Positions 40,815 through 49,396 of a DNA stretch of 64,000 nt are shown here, one piece after another. Source of the stretch: Streptomyces indicus (lineage in GTDB: Bacteria; Actinomycetota; Actinomycetes; Streptomycetales; Streptomycetaceae); assembly GCF_900100315.1 (NCBI RefSeq), contig NZ_FNFF01000016.1, positions 1-64,000 on the forward strand, given 5' to 3'. Made by a program: the position numbers and the translations under genes. The notes beneath the pieces are model-generated. The model searched no databases and was not told the DNA's origin. It saw only the letters and a list, made by a program, of their open reading frames with translations. How positions within the stretch are numbered: position 1 is the stretch's first letter; every line of letters starts with the position of its first letter.

Positions 40815-42071
40815 GTGACCCCCGTCGAGATCCCCGGCTCGAAGTCCATCACCGCGCGGGCCCTGTTCCTCGCGGCCGCCGCCGAGGGCACGACCGTGCT
40901 GCGCAAGCCGCTCGTGTCGGACGACACCGAAGGCTTCGCGGCAGGGCTCACCGGACTCGGCTACCGCGTGGAGCGCGGCCCCGACAGCTGGCGGATCGAG
41001 GGCAGCCCGGCCGGACCGCCCGCCACGAAGGCGCAGGTGTACTGCCGGGACGGCGCGACCACGGCCCGGTTCCTGCCCGTACTCGCGGCGGCCGGCCACG
41101 GCAGTTTCCGCTTCGACGCCTCCGCGCAGATGCGCCGCCGCCCGCTCGGCCCGCTCACCGAGGCACTGCGCACCCTGGACGTGTCCCTGCACCACGAAGG
41201 GGCCGAAGGCCACCACCCGCTCCGGGTCGAGGCGAACGGGGTCCGCGGCGGCCGGCTGGTGCTGGACGCGGGGGAGTCCTCCCAGTACCTGACGGCGCTG
41301 CTGCTGCTCGGACCGCTGACCGCAGAAGGGTTGCGCATCACCGTCACCCGCTTGGTGTCGGCGCCGTACGTCGAGATCACCCTGGCCATGATGCGGGCCT
41401 TCGGCGTGCAGGTGGGCCGCGAACACACCGCGGAAGGCGTGGTGTTCACCGTGCCGCCCGGCGGCTACACCGCCACCGAGTGGACCGTCGAACCCGATGC
41501 CTCCACGGCCAGTTACTTCTTCGCCGCGGCCGCTCTCACCGGCCGCGAGGTCACCGTCCCCGGGCTCGGCGCCGGAGCCCTCCAGGGCGACCTGCGCTTC
41601 ACCGAGGTCCTGGCCCGAATGGGAGCCGAGGTCGAGGTCGGCGCGGACGCGACCACGGTGCGCGGCAGCGGCCGGCTCAGCGGTCTCACCGTCGCCATGC
41701 GCGACATCTCCGACACCATGCCCACGCTGGCCGCGCTCGCGCCCTTCGCGTCCGGACCGGTCCGTATCGAGGACGTCCACAACACCCGCGTCAAAGAGTG
41801 CGACCGGCTCGAGGCCTGCGCACAGAACCTGCGCCGCTTGGGCATCGAGGCGCGCACCGGCGAGGACTGGCTGGAAATCCACCCCGGCACACCCCGGCCC
41901 GCCGAGATCACCACCTACGGCGACCATCGCATCGTGATGTCCTTCGCCGTGACCGCGCTGCGCGCACCCGGGATCTCCTTCGACGACCCCGGGTGCGTGC
42001 GCAAGACCTTCCCCGGATTCCATGAGGCGTTCGGGAGGTTGAGCCACCGTTGGGAGGCGGCGGGCGCATAG
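40815..42071 (+). CDS. EPSP synthase (AroA) paralogue, divergent type
   Basis: A 418-residue enzyme of the enolpyruvyl-transferase family. GTG 40815 is chosen for its AGGAG. The substrate loop is GSKSITARALFLAAA with Lys10-Ser11 and Arg15. At the phosphoenolpyruvate/glyphosate loop, where typical enzymes read GNAGT, this one has CRDGATTARFL (77-87). Later motifs are DASTASYFFAAAAL, SDTMPTLAALAPF (catalytic Asp), TRVKECDRLEA (Glu), GDHRIVMSFAV (Arg) and CVRKTFPGF (Lys). All catalytic residues are present. It lies outside any shikimate cluster, divergent from a DAO oxidase, and so is likely to be an additional copy, perhaps for a specialised pathway or a glyphosate-tolerant form. Confidence 0.85.
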   Translation: MTPVEIPGSKSITARALFLAAAAEGTTVLRKPLVSDDTEGFAAGLTGLGYRVERGPDSWRIEGSPAGPPATKAQVYCRDGATTARFLPVLAAAGHGSFRFDASAQMRRRPLGPLTEALRTLDVSLHHEGAEGHHPLRVEANGVRGGRLVLDAGESSQYLTALLLLGPLTAEGLRITVTRLVSAPYVEITLAMMRAFGVQVGREHTAEGVVFTVPPGGYTATEWTVEPDASTASYFFAAAALTGREVTVPGLGAGALQGDLRFTEVLARMGAEVEVGADATTVRGSGRLSGLTVAMRDISDTMPTLAALAPFASGPVRIEDVHNTRVKECDRLEACAQNLRRLGIEARTGEDWLEIHPGTPRPAEITTYGDHRIVMSFAVTALRAPGISFDDPGCVRKTFPGFHEAFGRLSHRWEAAGA

Positions 42072-42162
42072 CGCACCGCCGCGCGGAAGTGCTCGCCGTA
42101 AGCCACAAGAGGCTTGAGCCACACCGGGCTTACGACGAGCACGAACCGTCGCGACGGGGAAA

Positions 42163-43974
42163 TCAGCCGGCAGGCGTGAGCGTCAAGGTCTGCTCGGCCG
42201 CCGTGCGACCGCCGCCGACCGCGCTGCCGGTGCTGTCGGTCCAGGCACGGGTGGGTGTGGTCTCGGCCAGGCGGTCGGCCTCGGCGGACATGCCGAGGAC
42301 CAGGCCGCTGTACCGGTTGACCAGGCGGTACGTGCCGGTCTTCGCACCGTCCGTCGTGGTGTTCTCGACGACGAACCACTGCTGGCCCACCGTCGGACCG
42401 CTCTTCGGCGCGGCGCTCACCGTCGGCTTCGCGGCCCAGGCGCGGCCCGCGTTCCGGCCGGAGTCCACACCGAGGAGCTGCTTGGTGGCGGCGTTGGCGA
42501 TGCGGTGCGAACCGTCACCGTTCGACGTGAACACCCACGTGCTGCGGGCGCCGTCGGCGGCGGACAGCGAGGTGGTCGCCTTGCCGCCCGGGACCTGGGC
42601 GAGGAGGCGGCCTGCGCCGTTGGCGATGGTGTGGGCCTTGCCCTCGGCGACCGGTGCCGCCGGGGCGTTGGTGTCGAGGGTGGTGGTGTAGTACTCGCCG
42701 CTCTTGCCGCCCGAGCACTGCCACGAGCAGTAGTTGCGGAAGTTCTTGCCGACGATGGTGGAGCCGGTCTTGTTCACCGAGTCCAGCATCCAGCGGTACC
42801 AGGAGCCCGACTTGTAGGCGCCGGTGTCACCGAGCAGCTTCCACTTCTGGGTGGACAGGTCGTCGGTGTAGTAGAAGCGCTGCGACTCGCTGCTGTCCTG
42901 GACGATCGCCTCGGGTGTGCCGATGTACAGGCCCAGATGCGCGTTGTAGGCGATGTTCATGGTCAACAGGTCGGACTTGGCCGGGAGTTCACCGGCCGCG
43001 ACCTGCTCGGCGACATTGCCGTCGTTGGCCGGGTCGTAGTCGTGTTCGGGCGGCGTGTAGCCGAGCGGCTTGTCGGCCGTGACCGGCTCCATGTTGCTCT
43101 CCAGGCCGCCGACCCCGGGCTGCGACCACGCGCCGTCGTACCACTTCTTCCACGAGCCCGGCGCCATCTTCGCGGACATCGGGGCGCGCGCCACGTGCCC
43201 GCGGCTGCCGTCGGTCCAGCCGCCGGAGACGCCGCCCTTCGGGATCGCACGGGAGTTGTAGTAGACGTAGAAGTAGCCGGAGGCCGTGTCAACGAACAGG
43301 CGGGCGTCGCCGTTGCCGTAGTGGTAGAGGTCGTGCGGGAAGGCCTCGGTGTCCCCGCGCTCGGTGCTGTACGGCGAGGTCAGGACGTGGTCCTTGATGT
43401 CCCAGGTCCTGCCCTGGTCCTTGGAGACCGCGTAGTCGATCGCGTCGTAGTGCAGACCGTCGTCGAACGGGCTGGGCGTGAACTCGTTGTGCACCAGGCC
43501 GTACCAGTCACCGGTGTCCGGGTCGACCCACACACCCATGAGGTCGCAGTAGTTCCTCTGCGCGTAGTGCGACAGATCGGGGGCGTACGTGGACTCGCGC
43601 CCCGTGGGGCTGTTGTTGCAGCGCCACGTCGTGTCGTCGTTGCGGTCGAGGGAGTTGGCCGGGTTGACCGCCTCGCTGATCGGCGAGAGCTTCGCGGAGT
43701 CGAAGTCCTTGCCCGTGTAGAAGGACCACTTGCGCGGGTCGTTCTGCGCGTAGAGGGCGTGCGCCTGCTGGTAGTGGAAGGTGCCGTCCTTGTCTATGTA
43801 CGTTCCCGCGGGGGTGTCGTCCGGGTTGTTCCACGCACCCGTGGCGCCGACGGTGAGCGTGTATGTCGGGTCTTCCTCGGCGGCGGCCGCCGGGGCGGAC
43901 ATCGACGCGCCTGCCAGCAGGGTCGCCACCGCGGCGAACGCGGCGGCCGTCCTTGCTCCGGTACGAGCTGACAC
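42163..43974 (-). CDS. Secreted protein with RICIN (beta-trefoil) C-terminus
   Basis: A 603-residue exported protein. GTG 43974 follows GAGGAG. Signal peptide about 1-33 (RTAAAFAAVATLLAGASMSA, cut after AAA). The main domain (about 40-460) looks like a glycosyl-hydrolase beta-propeller: GTFHYQQAHALYAQND, DLMGVWVDPDTGDWYGLVHN, DYAVSKDQGRTWDIKDHVLT and SGYFYVYYNSRAI are blade-like repeats of Trp/Tyr. The C-terminus (about 460-603) is a RICIN-type lectin: HTIANGAGRLLAQVPGGKAT, NAATKQLLGVDSG and VNRYSGLVLGM. No catalytic residue can be named. It follows a 683-residue unknown by 14 bases and should be in one operon controlled by the ROK gene. Confidence 0.8.
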   Translation of the reverse strand: MSARTGARTAAAFAAVATLLAGASMSAPAAAAEEDPTYTLTVGATGAWNNPDDTPAGTYIDKDGTFHYQQAHALYAQNDPRKWSFYTGKDFDSAKLSPISEAVNPANSLDRNDDTTWRCNNSPTGRESTYAPDLSHYAQRNYCDLMGVWVDPDTGDWYGLVHNEFTPSPFDDGLHYDAIDYAVSKDQGRTWDIKDHVLTSPYSTERGDTEAFPHDLYHYGNGDARLFVDTASGYFYVYYNSRAIPKGGVSGGWTDGSRGHVARAPMSAKMAPGSWKKWYDGAWSQPGVGGLESNMEPVTADKPLGYTPPEHDYDPANDGNVAEQVAAGELPAKSDLLTMNIAYNAHLGLYIGTPEAIVQDSSESQRFYYTDDLSTQKWKLLGDTGAYKSGSWYRWMLDSVNKTGSTIVGKNFRNYCSWQCSGGKSGEYYTTTLDTNAPAAPVAEGKAHTIANGAGRLLAQVPGGKATTSLSAADGARSTWVFTSNGDGSHRIANAATKQLLGVDSGRNAGRAWAAKPTVSAAPKSGPTVGQQWFVVENTTTDGAKTGTYRLVNRYSGLVLGMSAEADRLAETTPTRAWTDSTGSAVGGGRTAAEQTLTLTPAG

Positions 43975-43988
43975 AGCTACTCCTCGCT

Positions 43989-46040
43989 TCAGGAGAGGGG
44001 AGAGGGGGTCCGAACCGGCGACCGCCCGGAGGCGGTGCGCCATTCGAGGACCAGCCGGCCGTGGTGCGGCACGGCTGTCTCGAGTTCAAGGCGGCCCGCG
44101 GTGCCGGTCACAGAGACCGGCTCGGGCGCGGCCAGCGGTGCGAGCAGGGTGGCGCGCACCGAGGCGGGGGAGAGGGGCAGGGCGATCCGTACGTGGGCCG
44201 GATCCGCGCTGCCGTTGGCGATCGCGAGCCGCAGGAGATCACCGGAGCGCGACAGTTGGGGGATGAGATGGGGCGCGCCGTCGACGAGCGGCAGCGGGGG
44301 GTGATCGCCCTGAAGGAACCGCACACTCGCGTGCAGCAGACGCTGTCTCCGGTCGCTGCGGGCGAGTTCGACGGGTGCCGTGGCGGCGAGTACCGCGACC
44401 CGGCCGCCGAGCGCGTTCACGAAGTGGCAGCGGCCCGCACCCCAGTGGCGGCCTTCCGGTGTCACCACCTCGGTGAGCACGTCGGCGCCGTCGGCCGGTT
44501 CGAGCCGGGCCAGTGCCGGTTGTACGTCGACACTCACCCACGCGCCCTCGTCCGCGCCGGCCTGCGCGGTGATCCGCTCTGCCGCGTACGGGCCGGGTTG
44601 AGCGGCCTCTTCACGGGTGTGAAGCGCCCCGGCCCGTACGCCGAGCAGATCGGCGAAGCCGCGCTCCGTCAGGAGGTGCGCGGCCACGCCGTCCAAGAGG
44701 AGCCCGCCGCGCAGCATGGCGCGCAGCTCCTTGTCCTCGAAGGCGTCCACGGCCCGGCCGAACAGCGCCTGCACGGGCGCCGCTTCGGCCGTGACGGGAA
44801 CGCCGTAGCCGAGCAGGAACTCGGCGGTGGCGGCCGGACCGGCCACCAGCTCACCCAACTGCCCCTCGACCGTGCGCAGTCGGGCCGCGGTGTCGGGCCG
44901 CCACGGCAGCCCGACCCCCAGGGACACGGCCTGCTCGGGGCGCAGCGCGGCCACCCAGTCCAGGGCCGGCCGCGAGCGGCTGAGCAGCCGGTCGATCCGC
45001 GGGAACTCCTCGGCGCGCCCGGCGGAGCTGGGGTGAACGTTGAGCAGCAGGGCGTCGGCGCCGGCCAGTTGGGCGGTGACCATCTCCGACCAGGTCTGGG
45101 TGTCCGACTTGGTCCAGGAGGTGTGCGGCCAGTTCTCGATCTCCGGCTCGCAGGACACGTACGCCGGACGCAGCGGCCGCTGTGCCTCGAGCGCCCACAC
45201 CGACGAGGCCAGGCTCCGGGCCGGTGTGTCCGCGTACGGCGCGAAGTGCGGCCGCTGCACGACCCGCCCCTCGATCGACAACGCCTCGAACAGCGCGGTC
45301 CAGTCGCGCCCTTCGACCGAGTGCATCGCCGGGACGGAGTTCATCAGGCCCAGCTGCGAGCGTCCCGCCGAGTTCTCCCGAACGGCCTCGGCAAGACCCT
45401 CCGCGACCTCCAACTGCGCGCTGCGCCAGACCTGTTGCAGCAGACCGCGCCACGGGTGCGGGGGACCGGGCGCGGTGACGGCCTCGACCACTTCCTCGCG
45501 TGCGACCGGGCGTCCCACAAGCAGTGACAGGCGCTCCATCATCAGCGGCTCGAACCCGCCGCCCCAGTCCAGGGGAGCGTGGTTGTGGAAGCGGAAGTCG
45601 TCCTCTACCCACAGCACCCGGAACCCGAGCCGGGCGAAGCGCCCGTAGTGCGCGTACAGCCACGCACGCCACGTCGGGCAGGCGAACGAGGCCTGGGCGG
45701 CGGCCACCTGGCCGGTCGGCGAGACCATGGGCGCGAAGCCGAGCCGGTCCCTGCGCCCGCGGTCGGCGTGCCCGACGGTCACCCACGGGTTGAGACTGAC
45801 TTCCACACCGGCGGCCGTGAGCACCTCGGACGCCTCGGCCGCCGCCTCGAACCAGAGATCCTCCTCGGCCCCGGCCAGATGACCGGTGTACGCCTCCTCG
45901 GCGCCGAGCAGCAGCACGACCTCGGCGATGCCGTGCTCGCGGCAGACCTTGGCCAGACCGGCCGCGCGGTCGGCGAGATCGGCACCCGGTGTGAGCTGGA
46001 AACGGAGGTGGTAGCGCGCCTTCGGCGCGTGGAACGTCAC
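43989..46040 (-). CDS. Large cytoplasmic protein, perhaps a TIM-barrel glycosidase
   Basis: A 683-residue protein without signal or membrane segments. The first 350 residues alternate strand and helix like a (beta/alpha)8 barrel: RFQLTPGADLADRAAGLAKV, GIAEVVLLLGAEEAY, GVEVSLNPWVTVGHADR, LGFRVLWVEDDFRFHNHAPL (acidic pair at a strand end), SQLGLMNSVPAMHSVEGRD and RPAYVSCEPEIENWPHTSWT. A middle domain resembles the class-I-amidotransferase-like trimerisation domain of GH42 enzymes, and the end is a beta-sandwich (ASVRATLLAPLAAPEPVSVT). No known family is certain. Its place beside a secreted lectin protein and a ROK repressor supports sugar metabolism. Confidence 0.7.
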   Translation of the reverse strand: MTFHAPKARYHLRFQLTPGADLADRAAGLAKVCREHGIAEVVLLLGAEEAYTGHLAGAEEDLWFEAAAEASEVLTAAGVEVSLNPWVTVGHADRGRRDRLGFAPMVSPTGQVAAAQASFACPTWRAWLYAHYGRFARLGFRVLWVEDDFRFHNHAPLDWGGGFEPLMMERLSLLVGRPVAREEVVEAVTAPGPPHPWRGLLQQVWRSAQLEVAEGLAEAVRENSAGRSQLGLMNSVPAMHSVEGRDWTALFEALSIEGRVVQRPHFAPYADTPARSLASSVWALEAQRPLRPAYVSCEPEIENWPHTSWTKSDTQTWSEMVTAQLAGADALLLNVHPSSAGRAEEFPRIDRLLSRSRPALDWVAALRPEQAVSLGVGLPWRPDTAARLRTVEGQLGELVAGPAATAEFLLGYGVPVTAEAAPVQALFGRAVDAFEDKELRAMLRGGLLLDGVAAHLLTERGFADLLGVRAGALHTREEAAQPGPYAAERITAQAGADEGAWVSVDVQPALARLEPADGADVLTEVVTPEGRHWGAGRCHFVNALGGRVAVLAATAPVELARSDRRQRLLHASVRFLQGDHPPLPLVDGAPHLIPQLSRSGDLLRLAIANGSADPAHVRIALPLSPASVRATLLAPLAAPEPVSVTGTAGRLELETAVPHHGRLVLEWRTASGRSPVRTPSPLS

Positions 46041-46090
46041 GCGATGTTCCCGGCGTTGAGCGCCTGCATCGGTTGTCTCTCTCGTCGGCC

Positions 46091-46120
46091 TATTAATTCG
46101 GCTAGGATCTGAAATTAATA
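46091..46120. promoter_or_regulatory. Candidate ROK operator
   Basis: TATTAATT (46091-46098) and AATTAATA (46113-46120) are perfect 8-base inverted repeats 14 bases apart, in an AT-rich island that stands out in this GC-rich genome. It lies in the 199-base gap between the divergent 43989-46040 gene and the ROK gene. ROK repressors are known to bind AT-rich inverted repeats of this kind. Confidence 0.7.
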
Positions 46121-46239
46121 ATCGCTAGTCAATGGGTGCGAGTGAGACAGTTTCTGCTCCTCCAGACGAGGTCTCGCCGGGCGCTGATCATTCGCGTACG
46201 TTGACCTCGGCAGGAAGCGAGTGCGCAAGGAGCGGCCGA

Positions 46240-47517
46240 GTGAAGGCAGATCTGCGGGGAGCGGGCGTGCGCGATCTGGGCGGGGACGGACCGCCCAGGG
46301 CAGGGGACCGCGCGTCGCTGCGCCGGACCAACCTCGGTCTGGTGCTGCGTCTGCTGCGCGACGCCGGGCCGCGGCCGCGGACACAGATCGCGGCGGACAC
46401 CGGCCTGCCCAAGGCCACGATCACCAATCTCGTGGCCGAGCTGGTCGAACTCGGCCTGGTACGCGAGGGGGACGCCGCGCGCGACGGGGGAGTGGGCCGC
46501 CCCAGCCGCACCCTCGAACTCGACGGGCGCACCGTGTGCGGCATCGGCCTGGAGATCAGCGCCGACTACCTCGGCCTGATCGCGCTCGACCTCGGGGGAG
46601 AGGTCGTCGCCGAGCACCGGGCCGCCCTCGATGTACGGGCCGAAGGCGCGGACGCCGTCCTGGACCGGGCGGCCGCGACGATCCGCACCGTCCGCCGCAC
46701 GCTCAAGGCCCGCGGAACACGCCTGGTGGCGATCACCGTGGCGGCGCCCGGGGTGATCCAGCGCGACAGCGGAGTGGTCTCCTACGCGCCCAACATCGAC
46801 TGGCGGGACGTCGACGTGCTCGGCGGCCTGCGGGCACGCCTCGGCCGCATCTGCCCACCCCTCCAACTGGAGAACGACGCCAAACTCGGCGCCATCGCCG
46901 AGTACTTGGTGGCCTCGGCGGCCGACATCCAGGATCTGATCTACGTGACGGGCGAGACCGGCGTCGGCGGCGGCATCATCTCCGACGGCCGGCTCCTGCG
47001 CGGATCGGCCGGCTTCGCGGGCGAGATCGGCCACATGCGCCTGCAACCCGACGGCGAACGGTGCGCCTGCGGACGGCGGGGCTGCTTCGAGACCCTGGTC
47101 GGCCTGAACGCCCTGCTCGACCACGCGGCCGCACCCGACGACCCGGTACGCGACGCGACCGTGGACCTGGAGGAGCGCTTGGCGGAGCTCAAGCGGCGGG
47201 CCGACGCGGGAGACCCCGCCACGCGGGCCGCACTCGACACGATCACCGAAGACCTGGGCCTCGGTCTCGCCGCCCTCGCCGACATCCTCAACCCCCGGGC
47301 CATCGTGCTCGGCGGCTACTTCGCCTTCTTCGGCGAGTACCTCGTGGACCGCGTACAACTAGAGCTGTCCGCACGCGTGATGGCCCCCGACGCCGGCGGC
47401 TGCACCGTGCTCGCCTCCACGCTGGGATTCAGCGCGGCGGCGCGCGGGGGAGCGTCGCTCTCGCTCGACCACGTGTACCGGGATCCGGCGGGGGTGCTGT
47501 CGGCTGCGGGGCGGTAG
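46240..47517 (+). CDS. ROK-family transcriptional repressor
   Basis: A 425-residue regulator. GTG 46240 follows AAGGAG; the longer frame from 46132 adds 36 doubtful residues. The winged helix is at about 25-85: RRTNLGLVLRLLRDAGPRPR, TQIAADTGLPKATITNLVAE and LVELGLVREG. The ROK sugar-kinase fold follows: VCGIGLEISADYLGLIALDL, TVAAPGVIQRDSGVVSYAPN, NDAKLGAIAEYL and YVTGETGVGGGIISDGRLLR. The zinc motif GHMRLQPDGERCACGRRGCF has CxCGxxGC intact. The ligand should be a sugar or sugar phosphate. It is divergent from the 43989-46040 operon with an AT-rich palindrome between. Confidence 0.93.
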   Translation: MKADLRGAGVRDLGGDGPPRAGDRASLRRTNLGLVLRLLRDAGPRPRTQIAADTGLPKATITNLVAELVELGLVREGDAARDGGVGRPSRTLELDGRTVCGIGLEISADYLGLIALDLGGEVVAEHRAALDVRAEGADAVLDRAAATIRTVRRTLKARGTRLVAITVAAPGVIQRDSGVVSYAPNIDWRDVDVLGGLRARLGRICPPLQLENDAKLGAIAEYLVASAADIQDLIYVTGETGVGGGIISDGRLLRGSAGFAGEIGHMRLQPDGERCACGRRGCFETLVGLNALLDHAAAPDDPVRDATVDLEERLAELKRRADAGDPATRAALDTITEDLGLGLAALADILNPRAIVLGGYFAFFGEYLVDRVQLELSARVMAPDAGGCTVLASTLGFSAAARGGASLSLDHVYRDPAGVLSAAGR

Positions 47518-47578
47518 CCGAGTCTGCACGCCCCGGGGTGTGTTGCCGACGGGGCTCCCGGCAGGAGCAGGGAACGGT

Positions 47579-47599
47579 CACCGCCCCTGCCGGGCGGTG
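47579..47599. terminator. Hairpin between convergent genes
   Basis: CACCGCCC (47579-47586) pairs with GGGCGGTG (47592-47599) round a 5-base loop. It begins 2 bases after the beta-helix gene's stop on the minus strand and 61 bases after the ROK stop, so it probably ends both. Confidence 0.65.
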
Positions 47600-47601
47600 G
47601 T

Positions 47602-49140
47602 TCAGCGGCGTTCCGGCCGCTGGTGGGCGCCGACGTCCGTCGCTCCTTGCAGACGGTTGCCGAAGTAGTCGTGCGGCCCGGCGTTCTCGACCGCGGCTCC
47701 GGCCCCCAGAGCCGGGGAGTCGGGGCGCAGACGGAGGTCGCCCGGCGTCTCGGGGGTGGGGTCGTAGAAGCGCGGGTCCGCCGTCAGGGCGTGGGTGTCG
47801 CCCGCGGGGACGGGGCCCGTGCCCACGTACAGGTTGTGGTCGTACGTGTTCAGCGCATCGATGATCGGGGAGCCGCCCTCGGCGGTGCTGACGAAGATGT
47901 TGTTGCGGAAGGTGACACCGCCCTGGCCGTTGTCGCTCACCATGGCCGTGCCCTTGTGGGAGGTGGCGATGGTGTTGTTGTAGATCTGCGTGTTGGTGGA
48001 CGGGCCGCAGACCACGGCGAACACCCCGTACGGGGACTGAGTGTTGCGGTCGTCGATGCTCACGTTGTAACGGAAGACGTTGTCGGCCGTCTTCATGCCG
48101 GGGCCATTGCAGACGAGCAGGAAGCCGCCCTCGTTGTCGTGGCTGTAGTTGTACTGGTAGACGTTGCGGTTGTTGCCGCCGTCGAAGTCGAAGGCCTGCG
48201 AGTCGCGGGTGCCGTGGCCGCCGGTGACCTCGTTGTACTGGTAGACGGCGTCGTCGAAGTTCCAGGCCCAGATGCCGGCGTTGTAGCCCGCCGAGCGCAT
48301 GTTGAACCCGTCGACGTAGTTGTGCTCGACGAGGGCGTGGTGCCCGTGCTGGAGGACGATGCCGTCGCCGCCCACGTCGACGACCTCGTTGCCGCGGATG
48401 GTGAGGTCGGTGTTGGGCGCCCAGCCGGGGGCTCCGCTGTTGGGGTGCTCGGGTCGCTTGCCCCAGCTGGAGGCCGTGGAGATGCCCGTACGGTCCACAT
48501 GCTTGACGGTCGAGTCGGTCACCGTGATGCCGTCGAAGCGGGTCGGGGTCGCCGTGCCGCGCACCACGAACAGGATGCCGCCCGACGGATCCGGGTCCTT
48601 GTGGTCGGACCCGTTGACGTCGTGCACGTCCACGTCGTTCACGACGTAGTGCTTGCCCGTGCCGAAGTCCGTCAGACGGAACAGGATGCCGGCGCGGCGC
48701 TCCTCGGGACCGGGTGCGGCCCCCTGGTTGGAGATGTCGAGATGGCGCAGCTCCCACTGCTGGACGTTCTCGAGCAGGACCGCCGCGCGCGCCCCGCCGC
48801 CCCGGATGCGGGGCTTGGCGCCCTTGCCGTACGCGTCCACCTTGATCGGCGAGCCTTGTTCACCTGATCCGGACGGCGCGAACACCCCGTCACACGTGCT
48901 GCCCCGCCGGAAGAGAATCCGGTCGCCCGGGCCGTAGCCCGCCGAACTCGCCTTCTCCAGCGAGCCCCACGCGGTCGCCGGTGAGGTCCCGGACGCGGCG
49001 TCCGACCCGGCCGCACAGTCGATGTAGTACGTCGTGCCGTCCTGGCGGCCGCTCTCGCCCGCGTGCGCAGGCAGAGCGCCTGCCGTGGCCGTGAGCACCA
49101 TGGCGAGCACGGCTCTGGTGCCCCAACTGGTCATCCGCAT
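47602..49140 (-). CDS. Secreted right-handed parallel beta-helix protein
   Basis: A 512-residue exported protein. ATG 49140 follows AGGAGAA. Signal peptide about 1-27 (TRAVLAMVLTATAGALPAHA). The mature protein starts TTYYIDCAAGSDAASGTSPA, the usual opening of polysaccharide-lyase-like or glycosidase-like beta-helices. Coils are seen from about 105 on: WELRHLDISNQGAAPG, PTRFDGITVTDSTVKHVDRT, NTDLTIRGNEVVDVGGDGIV, LVEHNYVDGFN, VYQYNEVTGGHG and NTQIYNNTIATSHKGTAM. It ends with NLYVGTGPVPAGD and the DPRFYDPTPETPGDLRL tail. It may cut or bind acidic or sulfated polysaccharide, but no catalytic site is certain. Confidence 0.83.
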   Translation of the reverse strand: MRMTSWGTRAVLAMVLTATAGALPAHAGESGRQDGTTYYIDCAAGSDAASGTSPATAWGSLEKASSAGYGPGDRILFRRGSTCDGVFAPSGSGEQGSPIKVDAYGKGAKPRIRGGGARAAVLLENVQQWELRHLDISNQGAAPGPEERRAGILFRLTDFGTGKHYVVNDVDVHDVNGSDHKDPDPSGGILFVVRGTATPTRFDGITVTDSTVKHVDRTGISTASSWGKRPEHPNSGAPGWAPNTDLTIRGNEVVDVGGDGIVLQHGHHALVEHNYVDGFNMRSAGYNAGIWAWNFDDAVYQYNEVTGGHGTRDSQAFDFDGGNNRNVYQYNYSHDNEGGFLLVCNGPGMKTADNVFRYNVSIDDRNTQSPYGVFAVVCGPSTNTQIYNNTIATSHKGTAMVSDNGQGGVTFRNNIFVSTAEGGSPIIDALNTYDHNLYVGTGPVPAGDTHALTADPRFYDPTPETPGDLRLRPDSPALGAGAAVENAGPHDYFGNRLQGATDVGAHQRPERR

Positions 49141-49396
49141 CGATGTGTTCTCCTGTTTGGTTGTGTTCGCACATGGCTGCTTTGTGGCAGGACCGCAGAT
49201 TCCCAAGGCCAGTTCGGGCTAGCCCATGCACTTGTCGAGCGAGGGCTTGTGTTTCTTGGGAACCCTCCGGCGCTCTCCGCGCACGGCCGGGCCGGACACG
49301 GTCGGCAGCAGCCCGTACAACTCCCGCTTTCTGATCATGGTTTGGGCGGACCGGGGCACATGTCGAGCCACGTGGTTCTCACGGCGAAGGGGAGGC

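Noticed and set aside
39302..42025. 907-aa open frame across three genes
   Set aside because: Runs through the MFS, oxidase and EPSP synthase genes in wrong frames; Arg/Pro-rich and without domains.
38181..42071. MFS carrier, DAO oxidase and EPSP synthase as a biosynthetic cluster
   Set aside because: No PKS, NRPS, terpene or RiPP core gene is present, and the genes are divergent or convergent rather than one operon.
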